Shown here: positions 10,881 to 22,559 of the stretch, piece by piece
Position numbering within the stretch: the first letter of the stretch is position 1
Layout of the letters: each line of letters starts with the position of its first letter
NCBI GenBank assembly: GCA_007026445.1
Contig: VDMD01000082.1
Span: forward strand, 46,228 to 110,227
Reading direction: 5' to 3'
Length of the DNA stretch: 64,000 nt
Source of the DNA: Schizophyllum amplum
Taxonomy: Eukaryota; Basidiomycota; Agaricomycetes; Agaricales; Schizophyllaceae
Position numbers and translations under genes: made by a program
The notes under the pieces: model-generated
Told to the model about the DNA's origin: nothing
Seen by the model: the letters and a program-made list of their open reading frames with translations, nothing else
Database searches by the model: none

Positions 10881-11476
10881 CGATTTTGTCGCCGCGAGAC
10901 AGAGCGGTAGAAAGAAAGCCTGTCGGCCGCGCGGCAGTATAGCCTTTGCACACGGCGGAATACCCCTGGGGTCAGCAGCAACATTTTGCTATTTCAAGTT
11001 GGTCTAGTCGTGGCGGATAGATGGGCTGTGTTCCGGTAACCGTGTCAGGTAGTACAGGTCCGACTCGCGAGGGCTCGACCGGCAACCAGACTGGATTTCT
11101 CTAGACTGCTCGATAGATACAACGTAGACTAGTTCCGTCGCGGACAGCGCGAAATAGGTGATATTGTATAGAGCGAATATGCGGTCATTCACGCACGTAG
11201 CTACTGGTTACGGGTCCCGAATCGTGCTCCCGCGCCGTCCCGCGCTGCGCGGCCACAGCGCGCGGCTCCCAATACCGCACCCGCCCTTGACTGGCATGCA
11301 CTGTATGAGTGCTCGATGCGTCGCGCCCGCTGCTGGGCCCGCTCAAGGCCGCTCTCGTCGGCCATCACAATTGGAGTCAATGCCAGTATATTCAGGGAAA
11401 TATGTCTCGGACGTACCACGTCGCTACTGGCGGCCAGATTCGTGCCCATATCCAGGGACGAGATCACTGTGCAAGG

Positions 11477-11484
11477 TATATAAG
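11477..11484 (+). promoter_or_regulatory. TATA-like box of the CACTA accessory gene
   Basis: TATATAAG lies about 32 bp before the ATG at 11516 and fits a TATA element for that gene. No other promoter candidate is as clear. Confidence 0.45.
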
Positions 11485-11515
11485 TGCTCGAGCAGCGAAG
11501 CGCAAGTCACGCACC

Positions 11516-13358
11516 ATGTTCGCCTCAAATCCGCAAGGCGGACTGCCGAGCGCTCCATTTCCTTCTCAAGTGTTGCCCACAACCCCTGCTGTACAGCAGC
11601 AGTATGATGCCTTCTATCGTCAGATGGCAATAATGAACCAATACGGGCTACCCTCCAATATGTCTGGCAATATGATGGTCAGTACGCTCAGTGTGATAGG
11701 CGACAGACACTGCTCACCTTCACCATGTGTTGTGGTAGCCCGACGGCATCCCGATGCAGGCCCAAATGGCGCAATTCAATCCGCAGGCAGCTGTAAGTCA
11801 TTGTTCTCTGTTCCTTGTCAAGCAACGCCTTACTGTGTTGTTGCAGATGCTGAACATGATGCTCTCGGTGAGCGATCTGTCGCGTTCTGTCGCATATCGT
11901 GCCTGACGCCTTTGTTAGGGCAATGGCCAAGGACGGCCGGAAACACTCACCGCTGCGAGATTGGCCGATACGTCGACCCCCGTCGTCGACGCCGATACAG
12001 TACCACCTTCCGCAGTTAATGGCGGGGTCATGGGTGATATCGGCAACCGCCGCAGCGCAACGAATGCGCCTGCCGCCGCTTCCAGCCGTGTACTCAGTGT
12101 TGAGGTGCCGACGTTCTCTTCCGAGAAGGAAATGTTTGCATTTCTCGTCAGTATATCGGTCTACATCATTGGAAAGCTCACTTACGGATGACCTCCAGCG
12201 CGAGAAGGTACATAGCCTCATGCGAACGACCATCGGTATCGCAGCTCGTGGCCCCTGGGGTACGCTGCCCTCTCCACTGGATGAAGGTATGGCGCGTCGA
12301 CTGGCACCGGACGGCAAGACGAAGTTCTTCAATCCCAACTTCGCGAGGGGAATCACCGACCCCGTCAACGCGGAGTGGGTAGAGCATATTATTCTCCTTC
12401 TGTCAGAGCAATATGTGAGCTGTTTGTTTGTTGATGCAGGAGTCGAGTTACTCACCCACGCGTACACCACACGTAGCCGTCTATCGTCCCTGGTGTCAAA
12501 CTTAGCAAGATAAGAGGCTTGATCAGGACTTACCTGAAGACGATGCGAGACAAGTACAAGGAGCAGACCACAGAAGGGGGCAAGGCTCGTGCTCGTACTA
12601 AGCGGATCTATAACAAGCGCCGCTCGCGCAAATGTGAGGTAAGCTGTGTGGCAATGAAGGTTCAGGAACAAAGGCCTTACCATGTCGCAGAAAGCGGCAC
12701 GTCGCCGCGAGCAGGTGCCGGCTCTTGTCGCAGCTCATCGCGCCCAGGATGGAGCAGACAATTTTGTTGGTATTGACGAGATCCTGGATACCGACTACAT
12801 GAGTTCGGAGCACTCGGACGAGGGTCAGATCACGAAGGTGGAGTGGGATGCACGTCGCCTGAAGTATAGCGGTGGCGACTCGGCGCTGGAGGTTCGGAAA
12901 TTACACTGGCGCTCCGAACATGTGAGTATTTGACGAGAAGTCCGTCAAAACTTGCACTCACCCGACCTGATTAGTACAATCGTCTACTGGGGGCTCTCGA
13001 CACGCTCGCACGACAACAAGAGGCGGCCAGGAAGGCAGCCGGCGTGGATTCGCACGGCCGGCGGCTTGGCGGACCGCATTACAGTCGTTTCCCTGGCCAT
13101 CGTCTCAACGCGAACGACAGTGATCCGAAGACGATCCACGGCCTTCGTCCGTTCATTGGGCTGGTAAGCCGGGACTGGGTTGTCTCACAGCACAAGGAGA
13201 CGACACTCCAAATGCGTGACAACCCGCCCGCATACTCTGTGCTCTCTGTTGGGATGATGAGTATTAAGGACAATGAGCTGGACAAAGACGCGGAAGCATA
13301 CCTCGGTGATGACGAAGCAGATGAATCAGACGAGGACAGTGTCGTGCATGGGGAGTGA
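11516..13358 (+). CDS. CACTA accessory protein, multi-exon, function unknown
   Basis: The gene starts MFASNPQGGLPSAPF at 11516. Seven introns with GTCAGT, GTAAGT, GTGAGC, GTAAGC or GTGAGT donors and AG acceptors join eight exons without a stop, ending DSVVHGE. The N-terminus is Gln/Met/Pro-rich and disordered. The middle has REKVHSLMRTTIGIAARGPW and a region that also occurs as a short surface-like loop (KTKFFNPNFARGITDPVNAEW). The C-terminal half is basic (KRIYNKRRSRK) and then acidic (LGDDEADESDEDS). It lies convergent to the transposase inside the same element, so a role in transposition such as end binding (compare plant TNP1/TnpA, by position only) is a guess. No conserved domain is recognised. 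Confidence 0.75.
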
Positions 13359-14838
13359 GCGGGATCTGGATACGTACACATACCTATCACCCTCCTCTCA
13401 CTCGATATACATCCTTGTCCTTCCTTACAGAATGTCTAGCTTGGAGCATTGATGTTATGGTTCAGTCTGATACACAGTTCCAGCGTCCACGGCCACGCCT
13501 GCAATCACCGCCGTTTGTAGTATGTGGGTCTCGCAGAACCTATTGGGAAGATGATGCACGATGGTATAAGACGGGGCGTGCCCTGCTCACCTTCCGCTCG
13601 TTCCTTGTGCTGGGCATCCTCTCCTCTCGTCCCCCTTCTCACTCCTCGTCTCCCTCCCCATCTCCCCTTCCCCTCCCCCTCGCTCCTCGGCATCCGCTCG
13701 CCCCTACTACGCGTTCCTATCCTGTCACCAGCGCCTTCTGCGCCTCTTCGCCTCGTCGATCACCCTCCCTTCTCTCCACTCGTGCATCCCCCCTTCATGA
13801 TTCTCCTCTCCCCTCTTCCTCCGCAAACGTTCATCCCCTAGCCGTCACCGTGCGCGGACCCTTTCGAGCGCGCCCCTTCGAGCGCCTTCGACATCGTCAA
13901 CCACCGGTCGCCGGGCGTTGAGCCCTTGCGCCCTCTCACCCCTCCTTCTTCCCCCTACCCTGCGGCGCATTGCGTGTGGACTGTCTGACTGCCTCCGCCT
14001 CCGTGAGGTCCCCCCGCCTTTGCCTCCTTCCCCGCCTTGATCCTGCGCCTCAAGCGCGTCTGCGTACCCTTTCAATTTGCTGCCGAGCCGAGCCCTTCGA
14101 GGGTGACCGCCCGCACGCAAGCCTCTTCAGCCGACCACCCTCCTCCACCTTCACCTTGCCGGGGAGCCCGCCTCTGGAGTCTGCGGTTCCCACCATCCGC
14201 GGCGCCATCACCACCAGCGTGGGGCAGACCCCGCGGGCCCCTGAGAGTGGGAGGAGAGCACGCCGCGACGGCTCACCGCGAAACGCCGCCTCCGCGTGCC
14301 CTCCGTAGGTGAGGAGACTGCGTCTTCGCGCTCCGACAGCCCGCCGCCTCCGCGTCTCCACCTCGACCCGGCCTACGTGCCCGCCACCTCGCCTCGAGTC
14401 AGTAGATGAAGGGCGGCACCTCGGTATCTGTCGATATAGCTGAGTGCATGATCTTCGACTCTTCGCTCGCAAAGTAACGTTCGTGACACATTGTCACACA
14501 TACATCGCGAGCAAGACGCAAGTTCCGCCGTGTTCCTGACCCATCCTGTACCCATCCCTTAGCATATATATGTTGTTTGCTGTCGAAATGAACACAGGAA
14601 AATGTCAGACTGAAAAAAATCAGAATACTGAGGGAGGAACAAGGGTGAACTTACGGGGAACCCGGAACCCATAGCAGTGGCCCGTCTCCGAGAAGTCCTT
14701 CCTCCGTAGCTCGTACACCTTGAGTGGATGCTCACAACGATGGTGTAGCACCGGGTTCTGAGCGCGCGGATGGTGTAACGAACGGTTGATATGGCCTGAA
14801 AGTGCTTTAAGCACGGAAATTAGCGCCGCGGCGCCTAC
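13359..14838. other. Space between convergent CACTA genes
   Basis: It contains a long pyrimidine-rich tract (about 13612-13690) and GC-rich low-complexity sequence. No gene was found. It presumably holds the 3' ends and terminators of the two convergent transcripts. Confidence 0.5.
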
Positions 14839-17800
14839 CTAATCAAGGAGGACTGTCGCCCAATACTCCTTGTTGCCGACGTGAACCTTGGTTCGCGCGG
14901 TTTGACACGCGATGTCTCCGACAGGTATGAAAGCTTCTGGACCTTGAGCAAGGTCGTCTGCCTCCTCATCTAAGCACCACAAGGACACCGTTAAGCGTTC
15001 ACTAGAGGTTAAACAATGTCAGCCTCTCAAGCAATCGTAAGTTAGTGTCACTCACAAATCCTTCCAGAGGGTCCCCTCGAGAGCGCTTGCCGGCGACGGC
15101 TTGAACCACTGTACGTGCGCAAGGAGCAGATTGCCACGGCCACCGGGATGAATGATCTCCAGTATATGTTGCAGCTTTCCTGCCCACCATCGCGTGAGCC
15201 CATTGTTCACGGTCTTCTTCGCGATGAGACAGTCAACAGACGAGGGTAGACGTGACGCTGCAGTGTACCGACGGCCCTTGAGAACAACGTAGTCGAAAGA
15301 TAAAGCAACAGTCGAAAGGGCCTTGCTCTCGGGCACCGGCGCGCGAGCGATGGAGGGATGCAGGGGAGTTGATGGAAACCGGCTTTGCAAGTAGCTCAGC
15401 AGATCGTAGTACGTTTTTTGATCCAGCTCGCAGCGATCGGCACGCATGCTGAGCTCGTACATGACCCCCTCTATCAGAATACAATGAGTTCAACAGACAT
15501 GGTGTAAGGGACAGGCTTACCATCCGCTCGGGCGTTGTCGAGCTCTTGACTAAGCTCTTGTACCGTGCCGCGCGCGTCGGAGGCCGCTTTGTTCATGGCC
15601 TCCGCTGCTAAGCGAACACTGCTGTTCGCTGGCTCACGCATTGCTTGCTCAAGCTGGAAGGGCGAAAATAAGCAATGAAGTGAGTTCAAGAAATCCTCAT
15701 TGATACGCACCAGTCTGGCCTTCTGCACAGTGCGATGGAACTCCCGGAAGAACGAGACTTCCAATTCCCCGCCGCCGTGATTCGATGTACTGTAGCTTTT
15801 GAGCACCTTGTTAAGGCGTTCGAAGAGAAATGTCCAGAATTCTTGAAGAGGGCCGTAGTTGCGTGCCGCTTCAGCGGTGTGTGTGGCGTAATGGTGGTTC
15901 GGGCGAATGACGCCTGGTCCATACAGCTGTGTGAAGTTCAACAAACAAGGCCGAAAAGCGACTGGGAAGACTTACATCGATCAACTCCTTCATGTATTCA
16001 CGTAACAGGGTATCGGCGGTGTCAAGGTCGCCGTCTGTGAAGCCGTCTGGGCAGCAAAAGATCTTGAGTGACTCGCATAGCTTCATAAAGTTAGCTGGAT
16101 CGTCCGGGTGCAGATTCGGCGGTAGCTCATCGTCGGGCTCCTCATTAAGCGCATACGTCGCCCATTGATGCTTTGTTTTACGCTTCTTACGGGGCCGGGC
16201 ATGATACACGTCGCCGCGCTCCTCCGTAGCGCCCGCATCGACCAGACCATCATCAGCATCGTCAATATCCATGGCCTGTACGTTAAAGTATTGCATGAGT
16301 ATGACGGTATCATCCGTGGCAAGGGAAAAGGCTCACCGCTACCTTAGCGGTAGGCTTGTAGGTCCGCCGTGGGCGTCCCGAAGCGCTGGCTGTGGGAGCT
16401 GCAGTGCTACTGCTTGCAGTCGGGTGTTTACGAGCCTCAGCTTGTTGCCGACGTGCCTCAGCAGCTTGCTCGCGCTTTTCGTGCATACGTGCAGTGATTG
16501 CCTCGCGGCGTCTCCGAGCGATAGAAGCGGGTAGCTCATCGGGAAGGTACTCTGACCAGAGCTGAGGGATCTAAGCAGTGGTCAGTACGTATACGATACA
16601 AGGTAAGTATCTTACCACAATTGGGGCGATGTCTGTTGCCAAAATTCGCCACTGGTCAGCAGTCAGCGATCCTCCAGCAGGTTCGCCGATGAGCGTGGGA
16701 AGGCGTCCAAGCCGGGCAGGAAGGCTCATCTGGGATTTATGTCGTCAGAAGCAGTGCAAAGCTCACGAAATGCCAGCGTACCTCCCCAAGCATGGAGTGT
16801 AGCCGTCGTAGCTCCTTGTTCTTGCGTAAGACATCCTGTTGCACCCATATGTGATAGAAATGGGTCTTCACGACACCTGAAGGTGATCGTCAGTCCCTTC
16901 GATGGCAGATTTGGTCCAAGACAACTGACCGAGAAATAAATTATGCATTGGGTCGACGACGACCATGCGGCACACGTCAAAGTACGGCAGGCGAGAGAGC
17001 TCCGACCACCGAGTAGCATGCTCCTTGACGAATTCCGCACGTGCCGTCTTTGTTTCGCAGGCCACGTAACGCTCTTGAAGCTGTCGATGTTCTGCATTGG
17101 TCCGAGCAGGAAAAGCTGATGGAATGTAAGGCATGTGTCGTGCTTCACATTGCTTAGATCCTACCATCACGCTCGAAGGAGCGCTTCGACGTCTTGTCCT
17201 CCTGCGTGATCCAGCACAACGTGCAGAAGCAGCGATGGCTATGGGATCCGAAGCCGCCGAGCTTGTGCGCCGCAGGTTTATCACAGATCACTGCAACCAA
17301 AGCGACGCGAACAAGGCGGCCTTGAGGGTATTTGGCCGTTTTGATCAGGACGCCGTCCCGCCAGAGTCGGAGCAATTCATTGACCAGTATGCGCAAAAAG
17401 CGCTGTACTTGGTCTCCGTCAGGCTCAAATGGGCCAGGCATAATGCCAGCAAGTAGGAGATTAGCGGTACGGTAGCTGGAGCTCATTCAGAATATGCAGA
17501 CAATATTTTAGGTGGCCTTGCACGTACCGTAAATGAGGCGGGAGGTTAATGAGACTGTACGACATGGGACCTGAAGTATAGGACGGCGAGATAAGGCTGC
17601 GATGATACGAAAACCTAACAGGAACTCAGCATGACTGTGCACTCTCTCGTGTAGCAGACGACGTACCAGTCCACTCCAAGAGAAACACCGATGCGCAGCT
17701 CACCATCTTCGCGCTGCTTCTCCGACAGGAAGAAGAACTTGTCGTCGTCGGCCGCACGAAGCTCTTGACAGACGCTACCATGAAAGATACTCGTATAACG

Positions 17801-18982
17801 GCCTTGTTCTCGCGTAGCGGCTTTCGTCTGAGATCGCTCGACCTCAATTTCGATTTCGGGCATGGCGAGCATGGTGGCCAGCTGCTCTGCAAGTGACTTG
17901 GTTGGGAACTGAAGGTGAGGGACGGGCTCCTTCCGCTCCGTGCGGCCGTTCCGTGTGTCCGCGGCAGTAGGCTGGCTGTCGAAGAGAGCGACATTGCAGG
18001 TAGAGCACAACGCCTTCTTGTCGATGTCAGGCGGGTACACATCTAGACACTTTGGGCAGACGGGGCAGACTTTGAAAGCTGGCTCGGCCCCAAGAGCCAC
18101 CATAACTGATTTCAGCGTCGTATGCATCGGCGGGTCGAGTGCGACACCGCAGGTTTTCAATACGATGGTGAAGACCGCTAGCAGGGCATCGCATGCGCGG
18201 AAGGGCAGATGGAAGTGGGTGTGAAGCCAGAATACGGTAGTGTAGATGATGTAAACCGCGAGTAGAGGATGCACGTCGCTGGGCTTTGGAAGTGGGCGGG
18301 CATCTTCATGTTGATATGCAAAGGGATCCACGTCGTGAATAGGTGGGGTTGGTGATACATGGGCAGGTGTAGCGGGTGTATCCGTTGATGGAGGGGGAGA
18401 GAGGGGTGGTTGATGTCCTTGGCCGAGTCCCTGCACGAACGGGCGCTCCTCCGACTGTTCCTCTAGCCCTTCGTCTTCATCATCCCAGTCGTATAGCATG
18501 ATAGGGTCCAGGCCCTGTTCCGCCATGGCCTCCTGCACCCTCCGCTCGAACTCCGCACCACGAGCCTCAGCCGCCTTGACGTAGTCCGCCGAGAAAGCGG
18601 AGTGACTCGTCTGGTCGGGAGTGCCGCTCTCGATCGCATCATCCATCATCTCGTGCTCGTCCAGTACAGATGCTGGTGGGGGGGACGGTGAGAGAGAGTG
18701 GCGCGAGGCTGATGCGGAGGCGCTGGCGGCCTGGGGTGGGGAGGTGTCCTGCACGGTCGAGAAAGTAACATGGCGCTGATATTCGTGCTGGTGATCAAGA
18801 GCCGCCGTGGCTAGAGAAGGAGCCTCAGTCGTGTCTGGTATGTTTTGCGAGATTGCCCCAGCCTGTGCAAAGGTGACGAGAGGCTCGGCTTCAGATGCGA
18901 GGGTGTTGCCCTCATGCGCCCGAGCCTGACGCCTCTGCTCCGTCCGGCGCTGTTGGGACAATTCGTTCGCCCGGCGACGCAT
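14839..18982 (-). CDS. Tnp2-family CACTA transposase (Transposase_21 type)
   Basis: The start is MRRRANELSQQRRTEQ at 18982, the first Met compatible with the basic N-terminus usual in this family. Exon 1 (to 17667, about 438 aa) has a disordered Ser/Pro region, then HPLLAVYIIYTTVFWLHTHF and a Cys-rich block with CPVCPKCLDVYP and CSTC, ending at GVDW. Splicing adds FSYHRS, DQVQRFLRILVNELLRLWRD and CDKPAAHKLGGFGSHSH. Later exons carry the family hallmark VVVDPMHNLFLG, then VVKTHFYHIWVQ. C-terminal exons contain GPGVIRPNHHYATHTAEA and LNKVLKSYSTSNHGGGELE and end ATVLLD with a stop at 14839. About ten introns, all with good signals, and no frame breaks seen. It cuts and rejoins element ends in the nucleus. 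I infer that this copy is autonomous or recently so. Confidence 0.88.
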
Positions 18983-19422
18983 TGTGGAGTGGGTGATGAG
19001 CGAGAAAACGAGCGGACGGCCAGCGAAAGCGATTGGCACCGGGATTGCAGTGACGGGGTGAAGGCAGGATGGAACGCGACCGACCGCACGAGACCTTCGT
19101 CCTGCTGCAGGACGAGATCGCCGAAAAAGGAAGGTGTAGGCGCCTGTGGGGCCGTGGCCGAGAGCGATCCAACATAAATACGGCCTCTTGCCGTGAGGGA
19201 GTTCAAAGTATATCAGAGTACAAGAACGAGAAGGACAGGCAAAAGTAACAAATCAAGTATCATCACAGTAGGTTATTCATGGCGAACACGCCTCGCTGAA
19301 TCCGTTGCGACGGAAGCTCGATTCCCGAAAGCAAGCCTGAAGCGAGCCACTGAGAGAGCGGCAGTTGAGTATATGATGGAGAGGTGGCACTAATAATAAT
19401 GGCTAGGGGACACTACACATAA

Positions 19423-20250
19423 TTAAGGAGGAGGCGACTCGCCCGAGACCGCAAGGCCGTTCTCCACTGATGTCGATCGGGATTGACGAAGTGCCAGACG
19501 CAGTGCGTCAAGCTCTTGAGTATCGGGAGGGGGACACAGACTTCTGGACCACTCTGTGGGCATTATGAGTGAAGATAATGGTGATGCAGGGGTCGCAACG
19601 CACATGAAGCCAACATATGGCATTCCAACGCGCATCCGAGTCAACGTCTTCTACGTCGACCTGGGCAAATAAGTCAGATAAACAAGCAAAGGTGTAGAAG
19701 GAACGCACCGTTAGGCCCCTCGTCATGACGCCTAACAGGTAGACCGCGACCACCAGCCGTGACTCGAGGAAGACGTGTGTCGAAGTCGGCCATGTGGTCC
19801 AAAGAGGACGGCTCGCAGCCGGACCAGTGAACTCGGTGAGCTCTAGCGTGATGGGTGGGGTGCTGCTGGACGGGCCTCGGTCATTGTAGGATGGGGTGAG
19901 TGTGAGGAGGAGCTTGTAGCTGTTATCGTAGCGGCCGTATGGATCGGCCTCCGTGCACTGCAGCAGAGTTAGCAAAGAGCGCTTGCGATCTCTTGATGAG
20001 CACGCACCTGAATCTCAACTCTGTTTACCTGACACAGAAGCTGCCCCGGCTGCACGTTCTTGCGATCCAGCGGGGAGTCGCGCGGTCGCGGGTCGTCCCA
20101 ATTACGATTAGAAAACCATCGGTCGAGGACCTGGATGCATGTGCGGGGGCTGTTTCTGAGGTGCAGGGTTTTGATGAGGTTCCCCTCGGGTGCAGGATAG
20201 AGTCTAGGATCGACATTGAAGGGTAGCATAGCCCTCACGGCTGATGTCAT
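19423..20250 (-). CDS. Third CACTA gene, four exons, unknown function
   Basis: It starts MTSAVRAMLPFNVDPRLYPA at 20250. Exon 1 ends NRVEIQ at a GTGCGT donor. Exon 2 (CTEADPYGRYDNSYKLLLTL) ends MTRGLT. Exon 3 (VDVEDVDSDARWNAICWLH) ends at GTGCGT. Exon 4 reads WSRSLCPPPDTQELDALRLA and ends GESPPP. All joins keep frame when the last acceptor is CAGAG. The mix of beta-rich segments (LTLTPSYND; ITLELTEFTG) suggests a compact globular domain, but I do not recognise it. It lies upstream of and on the same strand as the transposase, close to the right end of the element, so it is probably element-borne rather than host. Confidence 0.65.
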
Positions 20251-20581
20251 GACAAAGGGAGATGATGAGACGGCTGCGAGAGGCGGCGAAAGGACTTGTA
20301 TAAGAAGCGACGCGCGCGTAACGTGATAGGGAGCGACAAGATGGTCGCAAGAGAGCGAGAGCATATGCCCGCGCCCTCCTGCATCTGTCCGCCCGGGGCG
20401 CAGGCGCGGACAGACCACCCAGATCGCGGGGCTGGATAGGTGTCGCGGTCGCTGAGGAACGGATTCAGATCACGTGCCCGTGATACGGGTAATTCAGCGG
20501 CAATTCGCGGGGCGGAATTTCTGCCCAGGTCGCCGCAGACTTCACGTTCTATTCGACCTGTCCCTACTGTGCACAAGATCC

Positions 20582-20595
20582 GTCGAAACGCAGTG
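20582..20595 (-). repeat. Right terminal inverted repeat of the CACTA element
   Basis: GTCGAAACGCAGTG is the exact complement of the left end and is followed by the target duplication ACT at 20596-20598. Confidence 0.93.
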
Positions 20596-20598
20596 ACT

Positions 20599-21290
20599 GA
20601 TCTAACAATTTTGTTAGGTTCTGGGAGTGCGAGTGCTACTCCTCGAGCTGCAGATACGCGGCTCGCGCGCGTTTTTTTTTGCTCGTCGTCGGGGGCGCGT
20701 CGGCTACTTCGAACTCGTGAGCCCTCATTTTTGTATCTTTGACTGATCTAACAATTTTGTTAGGTTCTGGGAGTGCGAGTGCTACTCCTCGAGCTGCAGA
20801 TACGCGGCTCGCGCGCGTTTTCTTTTGGTCGTCGTTGGGGGGCGCGTCCCCTAGTTTGAACTCGTGAGCCCTCACCTTTGTACCTTTGACTGATCTAACA
20901 ATTGTGTTAGGTTCTGGGAGTGCGAGTGCTACTCCTCGAGCCGCAGATTCGCGACTCGCGCGCGTTTTTTTTTTGCTCGTCGTCGGGGGCGCGTCGGCTA
21001 CTTCGAACTCGTGAGCCCTCACCTTTGTACCTTTGACTGATCTAACAATTTTGCTAGGTTATGTGAACGTGGGTGCTACTCCTCGAGCTGCAGATACGCG
21101 GCTCGCGCGCGCGTTTCTTTTGGTCGTCGTCGGGGGCGCGTCGGCTACTTCGAACTCGTGAGCCCTCATCTTTGTATCTGTGACTAATTTGACAATTTTG
21201 CTAGGTTATGTAAACGGGGGTGCTACTCCTCGAGCTGCATGTTCATGGCTCGTGCGTGTTATTTTTGGTCGTCGTCGGCGGGCGTGTCTT
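20599..21290 (+). repeat. Array A, part 2: remaining 147-bp units
   Basis: The rest of the interrupted intron (GATCTAAC...TTAG) continues directly after the element. Further GTGAGCC starts are at 20717, 20864, 21011 and 21158, again 147 bp apart. The last unit degrades near 21240 and is cut off at TTAGGGTTTGGTTGGTTA. Exon lengths vary by a base or two through runs of T and G. Confidence 0.8.
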
Positions 21291-21291
21291 G

Positions 21292-21345
21292 TTAGGGTTT
21301 GGTTGGTTATCATGGTTCGGGTGGCAAGGATGTTGTAACTGTATT
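21292..21345 (+). repeat. TTAGGGTTTGG junction motif, copy 1
   Basis: TTAGGGTTTGGTTGGTTA followed by GGGTGGCA and GATGTTGTAA ends array A. A close copy lies at about 49300-49352. TTAGGG is the common fungal telomere unit, but only single units occur, so this is a shared junction rather than a telomere. The 380 bp that follow (to 21726) show nothing I can assign. Confidence 0.6.
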
Positions 21346-21726
21346 CCATTGTGATCCCCCGCCGATTGTCTCGAATCTCACATGCGGCTTTTTACTTCTG
21401 CTGTCGCCCAGTCCGTCGCGCGGGCTGCGACTGCATCTGCAAGTCGCCTTGATTCAGAGTGTCGCCTCCTAGCGGCATACCTTGCACCCGCGTGCGATCA
21501 CCGGCTTTCGTCAGCTTCTTAGGCGGTGTCAAATGTTATCGAACCCCCGCCATTGTTCTCCAGTAATTATGAAGGCTGTCCCCACCTGTTTAGATAGTGC
21601 CAAGCGCCGCGAAGCTTATTCTTATGTGACCTGCGTCCACGTGTTTAGCCCATCAGTTGTGATGATCGACCTGGGCGCTTAACCGCAGCTACCGTACCCG
21701 TCCATCGGTCTCTGCGCATCGGTCGC

Positions 21727-22437
21727 ATGTGCTGTTCATCGCGCCTGGCAACCCCATGGATATTCAATTCGAGCACGTTACCTTTGACACCGAGTCACTT
21801 CGAACAAGCGCTGCGTCGTCTTAGCCCGGCAGCCAGCGAGGCGTCCACTTCTGCACTGCAGTCAACGCCTCCAAGTCTTCGGGCGAGGTGCCGTCGCACG
21901 CGGAAGGCATCGCAGGCGACGACAGGCCTTAAAAGGAAAGGAGAGCAAAAGGATCAGCGCGTGAGTTCTCTTTCTCTGGTATCTGGTCTGCTCGCTAAAG
22001 AACCGTTCGCTGCAGGCAGAGATCCGACAAGCTGCCCGAGATGCCAGAACGGCGGTACCCTGCTAGAGGCTGATCTGCAGGCGGCGCGAAGCACCATCGG
22101 TGTCCTTGAGCGAGAACTACAACTTCTGAAGGACGTGATCGCCTCACGCGGGCTGCCGTCTGATCCGCCACCTCCCATCGTCGGATGCCTGACGACCCTG
22201 GTGCGTCACCTTCTTCAAACCTCATCGACTGATGACCCCCTCGTCAGGCCCCAGGCGGACCAGCCCATGTCTCCACCATCGGATACCACACATGATCCTC
22301 CAGCATCTCTGTCAGGTGCAGATCCAGCGGTGGCTGTGGACGCGAACGATCGTCCTCCGGCACTTGACTTGACCACGCGTGTCGGGGGCGCGATGGGTGG
22401 GCGGGATCCCCTCTTCTGGAACAGCTCAACGTGCTGA
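21727..22437 (+). CDS. Cys-pair plus coiled-coil protein, unknown function
   Basis: A long open frame contains a basic region (RARCRRTRKASQATTGLKRK), a possible short intron (GTGAGT after DQR, about 21961-22015), then SCPRCQNGG followed at once by a coiled coil (LLEADLQAARSTIGVLEREL). A Pro/Asp-rich tail follows. The start is uncertain. The Cys-pair-then-coil order recalls U2, U4 and the 54-59 kb cluster, although sequence similarity is weak. It might be a 5' part of the JmjC gene that begins about 120 bp further on, since both lie on the same strand. Confidence 0.4.
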   Translation: MCCSSRLATPWIFNSSTLPLTPSHFEQALRRLSPAASEASTSALQSTPPSLRARCRRTRKASQATTGLKRKGEQKDQRVSSLSLVSGLLAKEPFAAGRDPTSCPRCQNGGTLLEADLQAARSTIGVLERELQLLKDVIASRGLPSDPPPPIVGCLTTLVRHLLQTSSTDDPLVRPQADQPMSPPSDTTHDPPASLSGADPAVAVDANDRPPALDLTTRVGGAMGGRDPLFWNSSTC

Positions 22438-22559
22438 CGGTCTCGCCGTACCTCCGGGTGGCCCCCTCAATAAGCGCCAGCGCGATGGCAATGTACTGCA
22501 CGAGGTCAGCGGCCGCACCCTTACACCATGTTCCCGCTGATGCCATCTGTGCGTAGGAC

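Larger units (their letters stand above)
10867..20595. mobile_element. Complete CACTA (En/Spm-type) DNA transposon carrying a Tnp2 transposase
   Basis: The left end is CACTGCGTTTCGAC (10867-10880) and the right end is its exact reverse complement (20582-20595); a weaker match extends to about 23 bp. ACT flanks both ends (10864-10866 and 20596-20598), the 3-bp target duplication expected for this superfamily. Removing the element and one ACT rejoins TTTGACT to GATCTAAC, restoring the intron found in the other array units, so the empty site is visible inside the window. The 9729-bp element carries a plus-strand accessory gene, a convergent minus-strand Tnp2 transposase gene and a third minus-strand gene. 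All three keep open frames across introns, so insertion was probably recent. Confidence 0.93.

Noticed and set aside
11688..12683. Long minus-strand open frame (331 codons) across the CACTA accessory gene
   Set aside because: It is antisense to a plus-strand gene with seven coherent introns and shows no motif.
13600..13900. Pro/Ser-rich open frames in the CACTA interior
   Set aside because: They translate a pyrimidine-rich low-complexity tract.
14620..14814. Extra C-terminal exon of the transposase (HINRSLHHPRAQNPV)
   Set aside because: With the acceptor near 15007 the frame ends naturally at 14839; reaching 14620 would need a poor donor.
14839..18982. KDZ-type transposase
   Set aside because: DPMHNLFLG, GVDWFSY and the CACTG ends with a 3-bp target duplication fit the Tnp2/CACTA group instead.
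21292..21320. Interstitial telomere
   Set aside because: Only one or two TTAGGG units interspersed with TTGGTTGG; no run of tandem telomere units.
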